This document shows, piece after piece, positions 32,771-42,240 of a stretch of 64,000 bases of DNA. The first letter of the stretch is position 1, and every line of letters starts with the position of its first letter. Below the pieces are notes generated by a model. It did no database searches. It worked only from the letters and a program-made list of their open reading frames with translations, and was not told where the DNA came from. The stretch is from CAZDKK01 sp964603725 (lineage in GTDB: Bacteria; Eisenbacteria; RBG-16-71-46; CAIMUX01; WJJG01). Position numbers and translations under genes: made by a program. The DNA is taken from the NCBI GenBank assembly GCA_964603725.1, contig CAZRWW010000012.1, positions 1 to 64,000 of the forward strand. The letters run 5' to 3'.

Positions 32771-32900
32771 GTCGGGCTCCGCCCCCACACGGATGCCGCG
32801 CGGCGCAAGCCGGCGGCCGAGCCCCCCGCGTGGCCGCGGCCGGCGGGACCCGAGACAACGGGCTGCACGGCCGCGCTCGGCCGCGGCCGGCGGATCGCGC

Positions 32901-35900
32901 TCAGTGCACGAGCAGCACCCGCCGGCTCTCCGTCTTCCCCACCGCCGCAAGTCGGAGGATGTACAATCCCGTCGCCAGCGGGCGCCCCGCGTCGTCGCGC
33001 CCTTGCCACTCGACCGTGACCGGCCCCGGCGCGACGGGTTCGTCGAGGAGCGTCCGCACCCGGCGGCCTTGCACGTCGAAGACGTGCAGCTCGACCGGCA
33101 CGACGGCCCCCGCGTCCCCCGGTAGCTGGAAGAGAACCTGCTGCGCACGCCCCCCCAGCAGCGGGTTGGGTCGCACGCCGTCGAACGCGAAGCGGCTCTC
33201 GGTCGCGCCCGTCCACTCGACAGCCAGCGAGGCGCCGGGCTGTTCGAGACCGTCGCGGCCGATCGGATTGATGCAGTAGCTGTACGTGCCCACCGTCTCC
33301 AGCGTGTCGCCGATCGCGTGCGGGCCGAGCCCGCCGCCCGCCGAACCGGTGACGCGGCCCACCCGGCGCAGGGGACCCGGGAGGCTGCCCGCCCGCGGGC
33401 CCCACCGCCGCACCTCGAACATCGACGCGGTCCCGCTGCTCGACCACCGCAGCGCGACGCGCCCCTGCGCGCTCACCTGCGCGGACGGACCGGTGATGGT
33501 GACCGCCCGGGCCGGGTCCTCGTAGCGGCCGCTGTTGCGCGCGTCGCGGTGCTGCATCGGCCAGGGATTGTGGGCGGGATCGAACCGGGCCTGGGTGAGA
33601 TCGTACACAGCCAGCTTCTGCACGCCTTCGGACTGGGCGACGAGGTTCTGATAGCCGTCGCCGTCGACGTCCCAGGCGGCCAGCGCCATCTTGGCGAAGT
33701 TGCCGCCGAACTCGATCGGAAACCCGCGCGCCGGCTCGCCCGCCGCCGTGTAGGCGTAGATGCGTCCGTTGCCATCGCCGAAGACGATCTCGGGCAACGA
33801 ATCGCTGTCGGCGTTGGCCAGGATGCAGGAGCCGTACTTGACCGACTGGCCGCGCTCGAGATCGACCGGGAAGCTCGCGAGCACCGCGCCGTCGCGCGCG
33901 CGCCGCGCCCACAGCCGCCCGCCTGCCTCCACCACGGCCAGATCCAGCTCGCCGTCGCCGTCGATGTCGCCGAGCGCCGGCTCCGGATAGAGATCCGTGC
34001 TGCTGGTGATTCCGAACGGCACGTCGAAGGCCGCGCGCCAGCGCAGCTCGCCGCGGCCGTCGAAAGCCCAGAGGAACCCCGTCGTCACGAAGAAGATCTC
34101 GTCCCCCGGCTCGCCGTCGACGTCGGCCAGCGTGGGCGAGCCGCGACCGGTCTGATCCGGCTGCCACTGGCTGAGGGCGACGCCGTCCAGGCCCGGCAGG
34201 AATGTGCCCGTCGTTCCGGCGACGGCGAAGAGCTTGCCCGTGCGGGTCGGCAGCACGATGTCGAGCGAGCCGTCGCCGTCGACATCGCCGACCGCCGGCG
34301 AGTGGTAGAGGTGCCGGTCGCCCAGATCGACGATCTGCCCGTCGGTTCCATCCAGGAACGGCTCGCCCGCGTGGTTGAACACCAGGACGCCCTCGTGGTC
34401 CGCGGGGCCGCCGGTCACGATCACCTCCAGAAGACCATCGCCATCGAGGTCGGCCAGCACCGGCGTGCGCCAGGCGATGCTGGCGGGGACGGAGGCCGTC
34501 CAGCGCGGCTCGCCGCCCGCCGGGCCCCAGCACATGAGCTGCCGGTACTGGCGCGACACCGCGAGCACCTCGACGACGCCGTCGCCGTCGAGATCGGCCG
34601 CCGCGGCTTTGCCGCGGAACTCGTACTTGGGGGCCAGCCCCGCCGGGTCGGGCGAGAAGGGGCCCGAGGTGATCACGTTGTCGTCGCCGTCGGCCACCTC
34701 GGACCCCGGGCCGTGGTAGGCGTGCAGGAGGTCGCCGCCGAAGAGGATCTCCCGCGCATGGACGCAGCCGTCCGGCCCCGGCAGGCCGTCGAGCTCGCAG
34801 ATCAGCGGCGCCGCCGGCTGCGAGCCGTACTGGAAATGCTGCGGCCAGCCGGCGGTCACTCCCGGGGAGGTCGACACGGACACGGCCGCCGAGGCCGCGC
34901 CCGGATTGCCGCCCTCGTCGACCGCCTGAACGAGGTAGCGATAGCGGGTCAGGTCGGCCAGGTGCGCATCCAGGAAATAGCGGTGACGGCGCAGCAGGCC
35001 CGCGTGGGCCGCGGTGAATGTCGTCTCGTCTTCCGCGGCTCGGTACACGACGTAGCCCGCCAGCGGGAGTCCCGGCTCGCCCTCCGGCGCCTCCCAGCGC
35101 AGCTCCACCGCCTCGCGCAGACCGGTGGCCTGCAGACCGACGGGAGCCGCGGGCGCGCTCGTCGCGAGGGTGCGATCGTGCAGCGGGGGCGCCGCGGCGT
35201 GCAGCGTGTCGATGACCGTGAAGCGCAGGCGCCCCACCGCGCCCGCCTCGCCCGTGACCGTGAAAGGCCCCGCGCTCGCGGCGTTCCCCGCTTCGAGATC
35301 CGAGACCGCGAGATGCCCGGGAACGATCGTCGAGCCGGCCGAGTCGTCCGCGGCCGGCGTCAGTTCGCATCGCAGGCGGCTGGCGGTTGCCCGGCCCGTG
35401 TTCGCCAGCCCCACCCACAGCCGCGCGCTGTTCGCGTCGATCCGCTCCCAGCGGTTGACGTCGAGCGCGAGGCGCGGCCGACTGACCGCCAGCGGCACCG
35501 CGAAGGTCTTCCGCGCGCCGCCGCTGATGACATCGACGGCCAAGTCCACCGTCACCAGATCCGCGGCGCCGAACTGCGCGTCGCCGGCGGATGGATCGAC
35601 CGCCACGAGGAAGGCCTCGTCGTCGCGCCCCGTCGCTCCCGGCGCGATCGCGGCCAGCGTCGCCGTCGAGTCGGCGAGCGCCAGCAGCCCTGCGGGCGCC
35701 GCGACGATCCGCAGCTCGGCCGCGACCGGCTCTGAGGCGATCGAACCGAGGTTCTCGAGCACCAGCGCGAGTCGCGCGGTCTCCCCGCGCTCGAGGCGCC
35801 CATTGCCGTTGCCCCGCGCGCCGGGCTCATCCCCGTCGCCGGTCGCCAACTCCGTCAGGCGCAGCGCGGCGGCGGCCGCCGGGCCGGTCACGCTTCCGGC

Positions 35901-38066
35901 GCGCGTCTCCGGGCGATGCGTCGCCGCCGTCACCGTCACCTGGAAGGTCCCCGCGGTCGGCGGGAAGAAGGGCAGACGCGCGGTGCCGTCCGCTCCGGTC
36001 AGCGCCACCGTGTAGACCTCGCCCGGCTTCTGCAGGCAGACGCGCGCTCCGGGCAGCGCCTGGCCGCCGCCCGCGTCGCTCACCGCAACCTCCAGCGAGT
36101 CGGTGCCGAGCGGGACCTCCGCGGGCACGGCGACCGCCATGCGGCCGGGCGTGGCGCGCCAGACGAGCATGCCCGGCTCGCCGATCAGCGCCCGCCCGAA
36201 GATGATCCGATCGCCTATCCCGGCGTTGGCGGCCGAGGACCCGTAGAAACCGTCGCCCAGCGTGCCGCCTTCCGTGATGAACAGATAGTGGACGAAGTCC
36301 GCGGCGAGCTCGGCGGCCCAGCCGGCGCTCGACGAGTACGTGGAGCCGATGTAGGCCAGAGCGCCCTGCCCCGGCAGCAGGACGAGCTGCTCGCCGAAGC
36401 TGTCCAGGTGGATGGAAGCCGAGCTGCAGTTGACGCCGTAAGCGGTGAAGAAGCGCTCGTGCTCGCCGTTCGCCAGCAGCGGGAAGTCGGCCGTGAGCAG
36501 GCGCCCGTCGCCGACCGCCCAGCGGTCCCAGGCGCCGTGGCCGACGTGCAGCACGAAGTTGTAGCCCGCCGACAGATGCGCCAGCGTGCTCGCGCGGCTT
36601 TCGACCTCCGAGACGTGGATCGGCTCGTTGGCCGCCCAATACTCGGAGCGCTCGAGCAAGAAGGTCAGCGCGCCCGGGTAGCCGGCCTCGAGCATCGCGT
36701 CCTCGGCTTTGAAGCAATCATGGGCGCCGTCCCAGGACACGCAGACCGTCTCACCCTGGTAGATCCGGCAGCTATCCGGAACGCACTCGTTGCAGTCGGG
36801 GATGCCCGGCCCGCGCCCGGAGCGCGACCAGGCCGAGTGGAACAGCACCTCGCCCAGCATGAGCGTGCGATCGAGGTAGCCGTCCTCCGGCGGCGCTTGC
36901 ACATAGGCGAAGTACTTGGCGAGGAAGTCCTCGACCTGCGCGGCGCTGCGCGCGCTCACGCGCCCGACGTGAATCTCCGGCACGAGGTCGGGGGCGTCCT
37001 GGGGGCGTTCGCCGAAGATGCCGTTGCCGTTGCCATCCCAGCTGCCGTCCAGGCAGGCGTAGTAGTAGTCGCTGGGCAGGTCGTTCGGCGCGCTGCCGAC
37101 CATCCGCGTGGGCACGAGCTCCACGTCGCCGCCCAAGAGCGCCGCCCGGAGACCGGCGTGCAGGTGCGCGTCGCGCAGGAACAGGCGGATCCGCTCGGAC
37201 AGATCGGCGGCCTGCGGGTAGCTCGCCTCGATCCAGTCGGTGGTGACCACCAGGGCCGGGTCGCCCGTGGCGGTCTTCCAGTCCGCCAGGCGCTGCCAGG
37301 CCGAGACCATCGCGGGATCGTCGCCCGTGATGATGACATAGCTCGCGGGGCCGCCCGCGGCCGGGGGCACTGCCTGCAGCGCGCCGGTGGCTGTGACAGC
37401 ATCCGGCCCGCCCGCTTCCCCCGCGCTGCCAGCGGCGCTCCGAGCAGTCTCGCCGGCCGCGTCCGCCGCTTCGATCTCCACCCGCAGCAGTGCCCGCCGC
37501 GCCACCGCCAGCTCCCCCGACCGCGGCCGCACGCGCCAGGGGTGGACGCGCACGACGCCGAACCGCGCCCCGGTGGAGAGCGAGAAGCTCGCCACCACCC
37601 GCGCCCCCTCGGCCGGAAAGAGGGCGTCGCTGGCATAGATCACGGGGTCGGGATCCGCCACGGCGGGCACCTCATCGGCCGTCGAGCGCCCCCCGGCGTA
37701 GGGCCGCAGCGGTTTCTCGAGGCGCAGCACGTCCAGCTCGGTGACCTCGAGCGAGGCGGACCGCACGACCTCGCCCGCCTCGAGACTCAGCTGGATGCGC
37801 AGGGAAGGCAGTTCGGGCTCGCCGGGAAACCCCGCCAGCTCGCCCCCGGACACGTTCAGCGCCGACCACCGTCCGTCCAGCGTGAGCTCCGCCGCGGGAA
37901 GCGGGACCGTGAGCTCACGCAGAATCACGCGCGCTTCGGCCGGCGCCCCGCCCACGGGGGCAGCCGCGGCGAAGCTGCCGGCCAGAAGCAAGAGAACCGC
38001 TGAGCAGGATCGGAGTGCCTGCGCGCACAGGGCCGGTCGCGCCCGGCCGGGCAGTTCGCAATTCAC
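32901..38066 (-). CDS. Secreted C25 (gingipain-type) cysteine peptidase fused to FG-GAP propeller and sorting domain
   Basis: A 1721-residue protein. No ATG suits the start; a GTG at 38066 follows GAGGAGGG and opens a signal peptide (CSAVLLLLAGSFAAAAP). Residues about 60-240 are the gingipain-type N-terminal prodomain; about 240-660 form the C25 catalytic domain (SYVIITGDDPAMV, GGDVELVPTRMV). The dyad is His510 (HVGHGAW) and Cys547 (YGVNCSSAS). Next come CARDB-like beta domains, an Fn3 domain (about 970-1065), and a calcium-binding propeller at about 1150-1480 (DLDGDGVVEVLAV, DLDGDGLLEVIV, DVDGDGSLDIVLP, DIDGDGELDLAVV, DVDGDGYQNLV). A FlgD-like sorting module closes it (about 1630-1721). It should digest protein at the cell surface. 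The radical SAM gene lies 83 bp upstream. Confidence 0.88.
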   Translation of the reverse strand: MNCELPGRARPALCAQALRSCSAVLLLLAGSFAAAAPVGGAPAEARVILRELTVPLPAAELTLDGRWSALNVSGGELAGFPGEPELPSLRIQLSLEAGEVVRSASLEVTELDVLRLEKPLRPYAGGRSTADEVPAVADPDPVIYASDALFPAEGARVVASFSLSTGARFGVVRVHPWRVRPRSGELAVARRALLRVEIEAADAAGETARSAAGSAGEAGGPDAVTATGALQAVPPAAGGPASYVIITGDDPAMVSAWQRLADWKTATGDPALVVTTDWIEASYPQAADLSERIRLFLRDAHLHAGLRAALLGGDVELVPTRMVGSAPNDLPSDYYYACLDGSWDGNGNGIFGERPQDAPDLVPEIHVGRVSARSAAQVEDFLAKYFAYVQAPPEDGYLDRTLMLGEVLFHSAWSRSGRGPGIPDCNECVPDSCRIYQGETVCVSWDGAHDCFKAEDAMLEAGYPGALTFLLERSEYWAANEPIHVSEVESRASTLAHLSAGYNFVLHVGHGAWDRWAVGDGRLLTADFPLLANGEHERFFTAYGVNCSSASIHLDSFGEQLVLLPGQGALAYIGSTYSSSAGWAAELAADFVHYLFITEGGTLGDGFYGSSAANAGIGDRIIFGRALIGEPGMLVWRATPGRMAVAVPAEVPLGTDSLEVAVSDAGGGQALPGARVCLQKPGEVYTVALTGADGTARLPFFPPTAGTFQVTVTAATHRPETRAGSVTGPAAAAALRLTELATGDGDEPGARGNGNGRLERGETARLALVLENLGSIASEPVAAELRIVAAPAGLLALADSTATLAAIAPGATGRDDEAFLVAVDPSAGDAQFGAADLVTVDLAVDVISGGARKTFAVPLAVSRPRLALDVNRWERIDANSARLWVGLANTGRATASRLRCELTPAADDSAGSTIVPGHLAVSDLEAGNAASAGPFTVTGEAGAVGRLRFTVIDTLHAAAPPLHDRTLATSAPAAPVGLQATGLREAVELRWEAPEGEPGLPLAGYVVYRAAEDETTFTAAHAGLLRRHRYFLDAHLADLTRYRYLVQAVDEGGNPGAASAAVSVSTSPGVTAGWPQHFQYGSQPAAPLICELDGLPGPDGCVHAREILFGGDLLHAYHGPGSEVADGDDNVITSGPFSPDPAGLAPKYEFRGKAAAADLDGDGVVEVLAVSRQYRQLMCWGPAGGEPRWTASVPASIAWRTPVLADLDGDGLLEVIVTGGPADHEGVLVFNHAGEPFLDGTDGQIVDLGDRHLYHSPAVGDVDGDGSLDIVLPTRTGKLFAVAGTTGTFLPGLDGVALSQWQPDQTGRGSPTLADVDGEPGDEIFFVTTGFLWAFDGRGELRWRAAFDVPFGITSSTDLYPEPALGDIDGDGELDLAVVEAGGRLWARRARDGAVLASFPVDLERGQSVKYGSCILANADSDSLPEIVFGDGNGRIYAYTAAGEPARGFPIEFGGNFAKMALAAWDVDGDGYQNLVAQSEGVQKLAVYDLTQARFDPAHNPWPMQHRDARNSGRYEDPARAVTITGPSAQVSAQGRVALRWSSSGTASMFEVRRWGPRAGSLPGPLRRVGRVTGSAGGGLGPHAIGDTLETVGTYSYCINPIGRDGLEQPGASLAVEWTGATESRFAFDGVRPNPLLGGRAQQVLFQLPGDAGAVVPVELHVFDVQGRRVRTLLDEPVAPGPVTVEWQGRDDAGRPLATGLYILRLAAVGKTESRRVLLVH

Positions 38067-38149
38067 GGAGCCCTCCTCGACTGGGACGCCTCCCGCGCGG
38101 CTGTCGCCGGAAGCCGCACCGACTTCTACCGGCGGCCCTGGGCGGGGTT

Positions 38150-39667
38150 TCAGGGGCACTCGTCTCCCGGCCCACCCGGGCGCCCCGCCGCGTGCGGGCT
38201 GTCCGCCGCGCCCGGCCCGCCCGCCGCTCCCGGCCCGCCCGCCGCGCCCGGCCCGCCCGCCGCGCCCCGCTCGCCCGCCGCTCCCCGCTCGCCCGCCGCT
38301 CCCCGCTCGCCCGCCGCGCCCGCGGCTCGCCAGTCCAGATAGCGTTCGCGCGGCGGATTGAAGTAACCGAAGCGGAGCCGCGGGTGGCGCGCCTGCACCG
38401 ACCGCAGGAAGGCCTCGAGACCCATGCCGGGCCCCAGCGCGCCCGGCGGCAAGTGGCCCCGATAGAGCTCGGGGTCGATGTTGAGATTGCGCAGCTGAAT
38501 CATCTCGAGACCGGTCTCGCCGATCAGCGCCGCCAGCGCCTCCACCTCCGCCGGTCGATCCGTGACGCCCGGGAAGTAGAGCAGATTCAGGCTCACGAAG
38601 CGCCCGCGGCCGGTCATCTGGAGGATCGACGCCACGACCTGAGCCCAACCGTATCCGCGCGGCCGGTAGTAGGCCTCGTAGAGGTCGGCGCGCGCGCTGT
38701 TGAGACTCACCCGCATGCTGTCCAGCCCGGCCCGGGCCAGCTCGGCGACGACATCGGGCAGGCTGGCGTTGGTGTTCAAGTTGATCGTGCCTTCGGGCGT
38801 GGCGGCGCGGATGAGCTCGATGGCCTCGCGCAGGAGCCCGCGCATCAGCAGCGGCTCGCCCTCGCAGCCCTGTCCGAAGCTGACCACCGCCCGGGGGACG
38901 CGCCGGATGTGCGCGAGCGCCACCTGGGCCACATCGCGCGCCGGCGGCGGCTCGCTCAACCGATCGTGCGCGGCCTTGAAGCTGCCGTCGGGTTGCAGGC
39001 TGATGCAGCCCAGGCAGCGCGAGTTGCAGGCGACGCTCGTCGGCAGCGGGGCCTCGTGGCGTCCGAGGAAGAAGTTCTGAGCCGCCCGGCAGTGGTACTC
39101 GAGCGCGCAGCGGCGGAGCTGCTGGAGCAACCGGTTGTCCGGGCTCTCCCGCAGGTGGCGTTCGACGGACGCCGCGATCGCGCGCTCATCGAAGCGCCAG
39201 GGGTCCTGGCGCTGGTCGGGATCCACGCGCCGGCCCGCCGCCCAGTAGCGTCCGCGCGCAAACCCCACCGCGCCGTAGGAGAACAGCGGCAGAGCCGGCG
39301 CGCCGGGCCTGGTCCGGTAGGCCGCGAGCAGCGTGCACGTGTGCGCCGGCGCCAGGAAGGCCGCCACGGCATGAACCGCACGCCCGTGCTCGTCGGTATC
39401 CACCGTCACGATCTGTCGGCGCTCGGCATCCCAGCCGATCGGACTGCGGCCGGGCAGCATGAAGAGGTCGCTCCCGCGCGGCAGGGGCATGATCTCGGCC
39501 GCCGCCGCCGGCAGCTCCACGGGCTCCCCGCCCCGATCGCCCAGGGCCAGCAGGCGGGGATGGTCGCGGATCGCACCGCCGTCATCGGCGTAGACAAGGC
39601 GGGGCCTCGCCGGCGAGGGGCTTCGGCGGTCCGCAGGCGCAGTGCGAGGCCGGCCCGCCGTCTCCAT
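38150..39667 (-). CDS. Radical SAM enzyme with collagen-like Gly-X-Y tail
   Basis: A 505-residue protein; AAGGAGG sets the ATG at 39667. Residues 1-205 hold an N-terminal domain of unknown role. The radical SAM cluster motif is Cys214-x3-Cys218-x2-Cys221 (VACNSRCLGC), followed by VSFGQGCEGEPLL (the GGE-like SAM site), INLNTNASLPDVV and MRVSLNSARADLY of the TIM barrel. It belongs to the SPASM-less radical SAM proteins that resemble archaeal and FCB uncharacterised members. Residues 450-488 are 13 uninterrupted Gly-X-Y triplets (GAA, GER, GGP), the collagen pattern, then a short ending with CP. The tail is not known in radical SAM families. It lies just upstream of the C25 peptidase gene on the same strand, so peptide modification is a reasonable but unproven guess. 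Confidence 0.85.
   Translation of the reverse strand: METAGRPRTAPADRRSPSPARPRLVYADDGGAIRDHPRLLALGDRGGEPVELPAAAAEIMPLPRGSDLFMLPGRSPIGWDAERRQIVTVDTDEHGRAVHAVAAFLAPAHTCTLLAAYRTRPGAPALPLFSYGAVGFARGRYWAAGRRVDPDQRQDPWRFDERAIAASVERHLRESPDNRLLQQLRRCALEYHCRAAQNFFLGRHEAPLPTSVACNSRCLGCISLQPDGSFKAAHDRLSEPPPARDVAQVALAHIRRVPRAVVSFGQGCEGEPLLMRGLLREAIELIRAATPEGTINLNTNASLPDVVAELARAGLDSMRVSLNSARADLYEAYYRPRGYGWAQVVASILQMTGRGRFVSLNLLYFPGVTDRPAEVEALAALIGETGLEMIQLRNLNIDPELYRGHLPPGALGPGMGLEAFLRSVQARHPRLRFGYFNPPRERYLDWRAAGAAGERGAAGERGAAGERGAAGGPGAAGGPGAAGGPGAADSPHAAGRPGGPGDECP
38201..38317 (-). repeat. 9/18-bp repeats encoding a collagen-like tail
   Basis: Units of 18 bp (GCCCGCCGCTCCCCGCTC and variants) encode GAAGER three times and GAAGGP three times, then a last GAA, without interruption. 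All units are multiples of 9 bp and keep the Gly-X-Y register. Confidence 0.8.
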
Positions 39668-39845
39668 CACGCCTCCTTCGCCCGCGGGGGAACTCCCCGC
39701 CGTTCGCCTGCCCCTCCCCCGTCGCCCCGGCTGATTCCAGCCAGTCGCTCGGAGGGCCGGTTGCCCCGGGGACGCCCCCGGCCGACCCCCTGCGCCGAGC
39801 ACCCGCAACCCCAGTATCATCGGTCGCTTGCCGGTGGGGCGCAAT

Positions 39846-39923
39846 GCTCGAGCTGGCCGAGCGGGCTGGCCGCTCGGGCTGGCCGCTCGAGCTGGCCGAG
39901 CGAGCTGGCCAAGAAGGCTGGCC
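39846..39923 (+). repeat. Six 13-bp tandem repeats upstream of the papain-like gene
   Basis: Exactly six 13-bp units, consensus GMKCGRGCTGGCC: GCTCGAGCTGGCC, GAGCGGGCTGGCC, GCTCGGGCTGGCC, GCTCGAGCTGGCC, GAGCGAGCTGGCC and AAGAAGGCTGGCC. The unit is not a multiple of three, fitting a non-coding region. It sits in the 410-bp divergent gap (39668-40077), which otherwise holds only a GATGTGGTAGACT element at 39988-40000 and the two leaders. Confidence 0.85.
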
Positions 39924-40077
39924 TTGCGGCATCGGGCCGGCCGGCGGAAGCGCCGGACCCGCTCTCGATGCTGCGCGCCTGGCGCCGGATGTGGTAGACT
40001 CTATGTGGTTTGGCATCTGTCTCATATTCGGGAAGGCGCCGAGGACTGAGACTGCGGCGCGGCGGAAGGAGCATCTC

Positions 40078-42177
40078 ATGTTGAACAACGTTCGGATCCG
40101 GAACTCATGGACGGTTCTCGGGCTGATCGCCCTGTTGCTCGCGGCGGTTCCGCCGGCCAAGGCGACCGGCGAGTGGAACCCGGAGCAGGAGCTGGCCGAA
40201 GTCCAGCGGTACGTGGAAGAGAATGGCGGGACCTTCACGGTCGGCCTCAACGATTTCGTCATGCTGCCCCCCGAGGTGCGCCAGGCGGCGCTGGGCGATC
40301 GGGAGCTCGTGCGCGATCGCAAGCCCGGTGAAGCGGTCATGACCGAGAGCCTCCGGGACCTGCCCGCCTCCTGGGACTGGCGCACCCTGGGCATCTCCAG
40401 CCCCGTGCGCCAGCAGGGCGCGTGCGGCTCCTGCTGGGCCTTCGCGGCCGTGGGGGCCCTCGAGGGCCTCTACCAGATCACGACCGGCACCATGGTGATG
40501 TTCTCCGAACAGCAGTGCGTCTCGTGCAACGAGTACGGCAGTAGCTGCAACGGTGGGGACGACGTCTCCTGCTACGATCTGTGGACCTGGTTCGGCGCGG
40601 TCGCGCGGAGCTGCTTCCCGTACTACGGCAGCAGCACCTACCCCTGCATTCACAGCAACTGCGACAACTATGTCCGGGTGACGGGCTCGACCGTCGTGCC
40701 GCACTCGATCCCCAACCTCAAGGCCGCCTGCCTAGTCCATCCGGTCTATGTGCACTGCGACGGAAGCGGCGCGTTTCAGTACTACAGCGGCGGCTGCTAC
40801 AACATCGCCGGCGGCGCCACCAACCACGCCGTGCTGCTGATGGGCTGGGACGACGCCGCCTGCAGCGGCAACGGCGCGTGGCTGATCAAGAATAGCTGGG
40901 GCACAGGCTGGGGCACGGGCGGCTACGGCTGGATCCAGTACGGCGCGGCCTCGCTGCGCGGTCCCACGCGGACCCTGGAGATCGAGGTGCCCTCGCCCAC
41001 CCGCGTTGGCTACCGCGATCACGCCTGGATCGACGGGGGCAACGGCGAGTTGGACCCTGGCGAGACCGCCACACTCAGGATGAACCTCACCAACTATGGC
41101 ACCGGCCTGGCGACCGGCATCTCGGCCGAGCTCGTGGCGCTCACGCCCGGCATCACGGTGGTCGACGGCTCGGCCACCTTCCCCAACGCGGCCCGCTGGG
41201 AGACGGTCACCTCGGTGGCCCCGCACTTCACCGTGCAGGCCACGACGGGCGTCGCGCCCGGCACCAAGCTCGAGTTCCAGCTCACGGTCACCGACGCCGA
41301 CACGTTCTTCACGTGGAGCTTCTTCGACTTTCTGTCGCCGGTGAGCGTCGTGTTCCAGGACACCTTCGAGAGCGGCGCCCCGGGATGGACGCACGGGGCC
41401 ACGGCGGGCACCGACACCTGGCAGCTCGGGGACGCCGTCACGCGCGCCAACCACTGGGATCCTGAGCAGCCCTTCTCAGGCTCGAACGCCTGGAACACCG
41501 ATCTCAACCTGGACTACTGGACCGTCGACGGGCTCTACAACAACAGCTCGACCTGCCATCTGCAGTCGCCGGTGGTCAACTGCACCAACTCCTACCGCAC
41601 CCACCTGCTGTTCCGGCGCTCGCTCTGCTCGGAGCAGGGCCTGTACGACAAGGCGATCATCCAGGTCAACGGCGTGCAGGTCTGGACGAACGAGACCGCC
41701 ACGCACCACCTCGACCGCGGCTGCTGGATCCCGGTCGCCTACGACATCAGCGCGATCGCCGACGGCAACGCCTCGGTGCAGGTCAAGTTCATCATGCAGA
41801 GCGATCCGGGCTGGAAATACGGCGGCTGGACGATCGACGACGTCCAGATCGTCTCGCTCCAGGATCCGCAGGGCGTGGAGACGGCGCCGCTCAACGCGTC
41901 GACCTTCGCCCTCTACTCGCAGCCCAACCCGTTCGCCGTCGCGACCACGCTGCGGCTGGCCATCCCGAGCGACGCGCCGCACGCCACGCTGCGTGTCTTC
42001 GACGCGGCGGGCCGGCTGGTGCGCACGCTGCACGACGGCGCGATCCAGGCCGGCGTCCACCCGTTCGCCTGGGACGGCCAGGACGAGGCCGGCCAGCCGG
42101 TGCCGGCCGGCACCTACTACTGCCGGGCGCTGGCGGGCGGCGAGGCGCAGCTCGTCAAGCTCATTCGCATTCAGTAG
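40078..42177 (+). CDS. Secreted papain-like C1 cysteine peptidase with CARDB, jelly-roll and sorting domains
   Basis: A 699-residue exported protease with GGAAGGAG before the ATG at 40078. Signal peptide residues 11-29 (WTVLGLIALLLAAVPPAKA). A propeptide-like segment precedes LPASWDWRTLGISSPVRQQGACGSCWAF: Cys119 is the nucleophile, with the oxyanion Gln in RQQGACG. His250 (ATNHAVLLMGW) and Asn272 (LIKNSWGTGWG) complete the triad. Cys-rich loops (SCNEYGSSCNGGDD) match the family. A CARDB-like domain (about 308-421), a jelly-roll domain (about 423-595, DTFESGAPGWTHG) and a FlgD-like sorting module (about 611-699: QPNPFAVATTLRLAI, WDGQDEAGQPVPAGTYYCRAL) follow. It should act on extracellular protein. 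A strong terminator follows. Confidence 0.93.
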   Translation: MLNNVRIRNSWTVLGLIALLLAAVPPAKATGEWNPEQELAEVQRYVEENGGTFTVGLNDFVMLPPEVRQAALGDRELVRDRKPGEAVMTESLRDLPASWDWRTLGISSPVRQQGACGSCWAFAAVGALEGLYQITTGTMVMFSEQQCVSCNEYGSSCNGGDDVSCYDLWTWFGAVARSCFPYYGSSTYPCIHSNCDNYVRVTGSTVVPHSIPNLKAACLVHPVYVHCDGSGAFQYYSGGCYNIAGGATNHAVLLMGWDDAACSGNGAWLIKNSWGTGWGTGGYGWIQYGAASLRGPTRTLEIEVPSPTRVGYRDHAWIDGGNGELDPGETATLRMNLTNYGTGLATGISAELVALTPGITVVDGSATFPNAARWETVTSVAPHFTVQATTGVAPGTKLEFQLTVTDADTFFTWSFFDFLSPVSVVFQDTFESGAPGWTHGATAGTDTWQLGDAVTRANHWDPEQPFSGSNAWNTDLNLDYWTVDGLYNNSSTCHLQSPVVNCTNSYRTHLLFRRSLCSEQGLYDKAIIQVNGVQVWTNETATHHLDRGCWIPVAYDISAIADGNASVQVKFIMQSDPGWKYGGWTIDDVQIVSLQDPQGVETAPLNASTFALYSQPNPFAVATTLRLAIPSDAPHATLRVFDAAGRLVRTLHDGAIQAGVHPFAWDGQDEAGQPVPAGTYYCRALAGGEAQLVKLIRIQ

Positions 42178-42205
42178 CGCCGGGAACCTGCGGGGCAGAA
42201 ACAAG

Positions 42206-42240
42206 AGCCGGGGAGGCGACCCCTCCCCGGCTTGCTTTTT
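42206..42240 (+). terminator. Rho-independent terminator of the papain-like gene
   Basis: AGCCGGGGAGG (42206-42216) pairs perfectly with CCTCCCCGGCT (42222-42232) around a 5-nt loop, followed by TGCTTTTT. Confidence 0.9.

Noticed and set aside
39846..39923. Possible CRISPR array
   Set aside because: The 13-bp units abut with no spacers and no cas gene is near.
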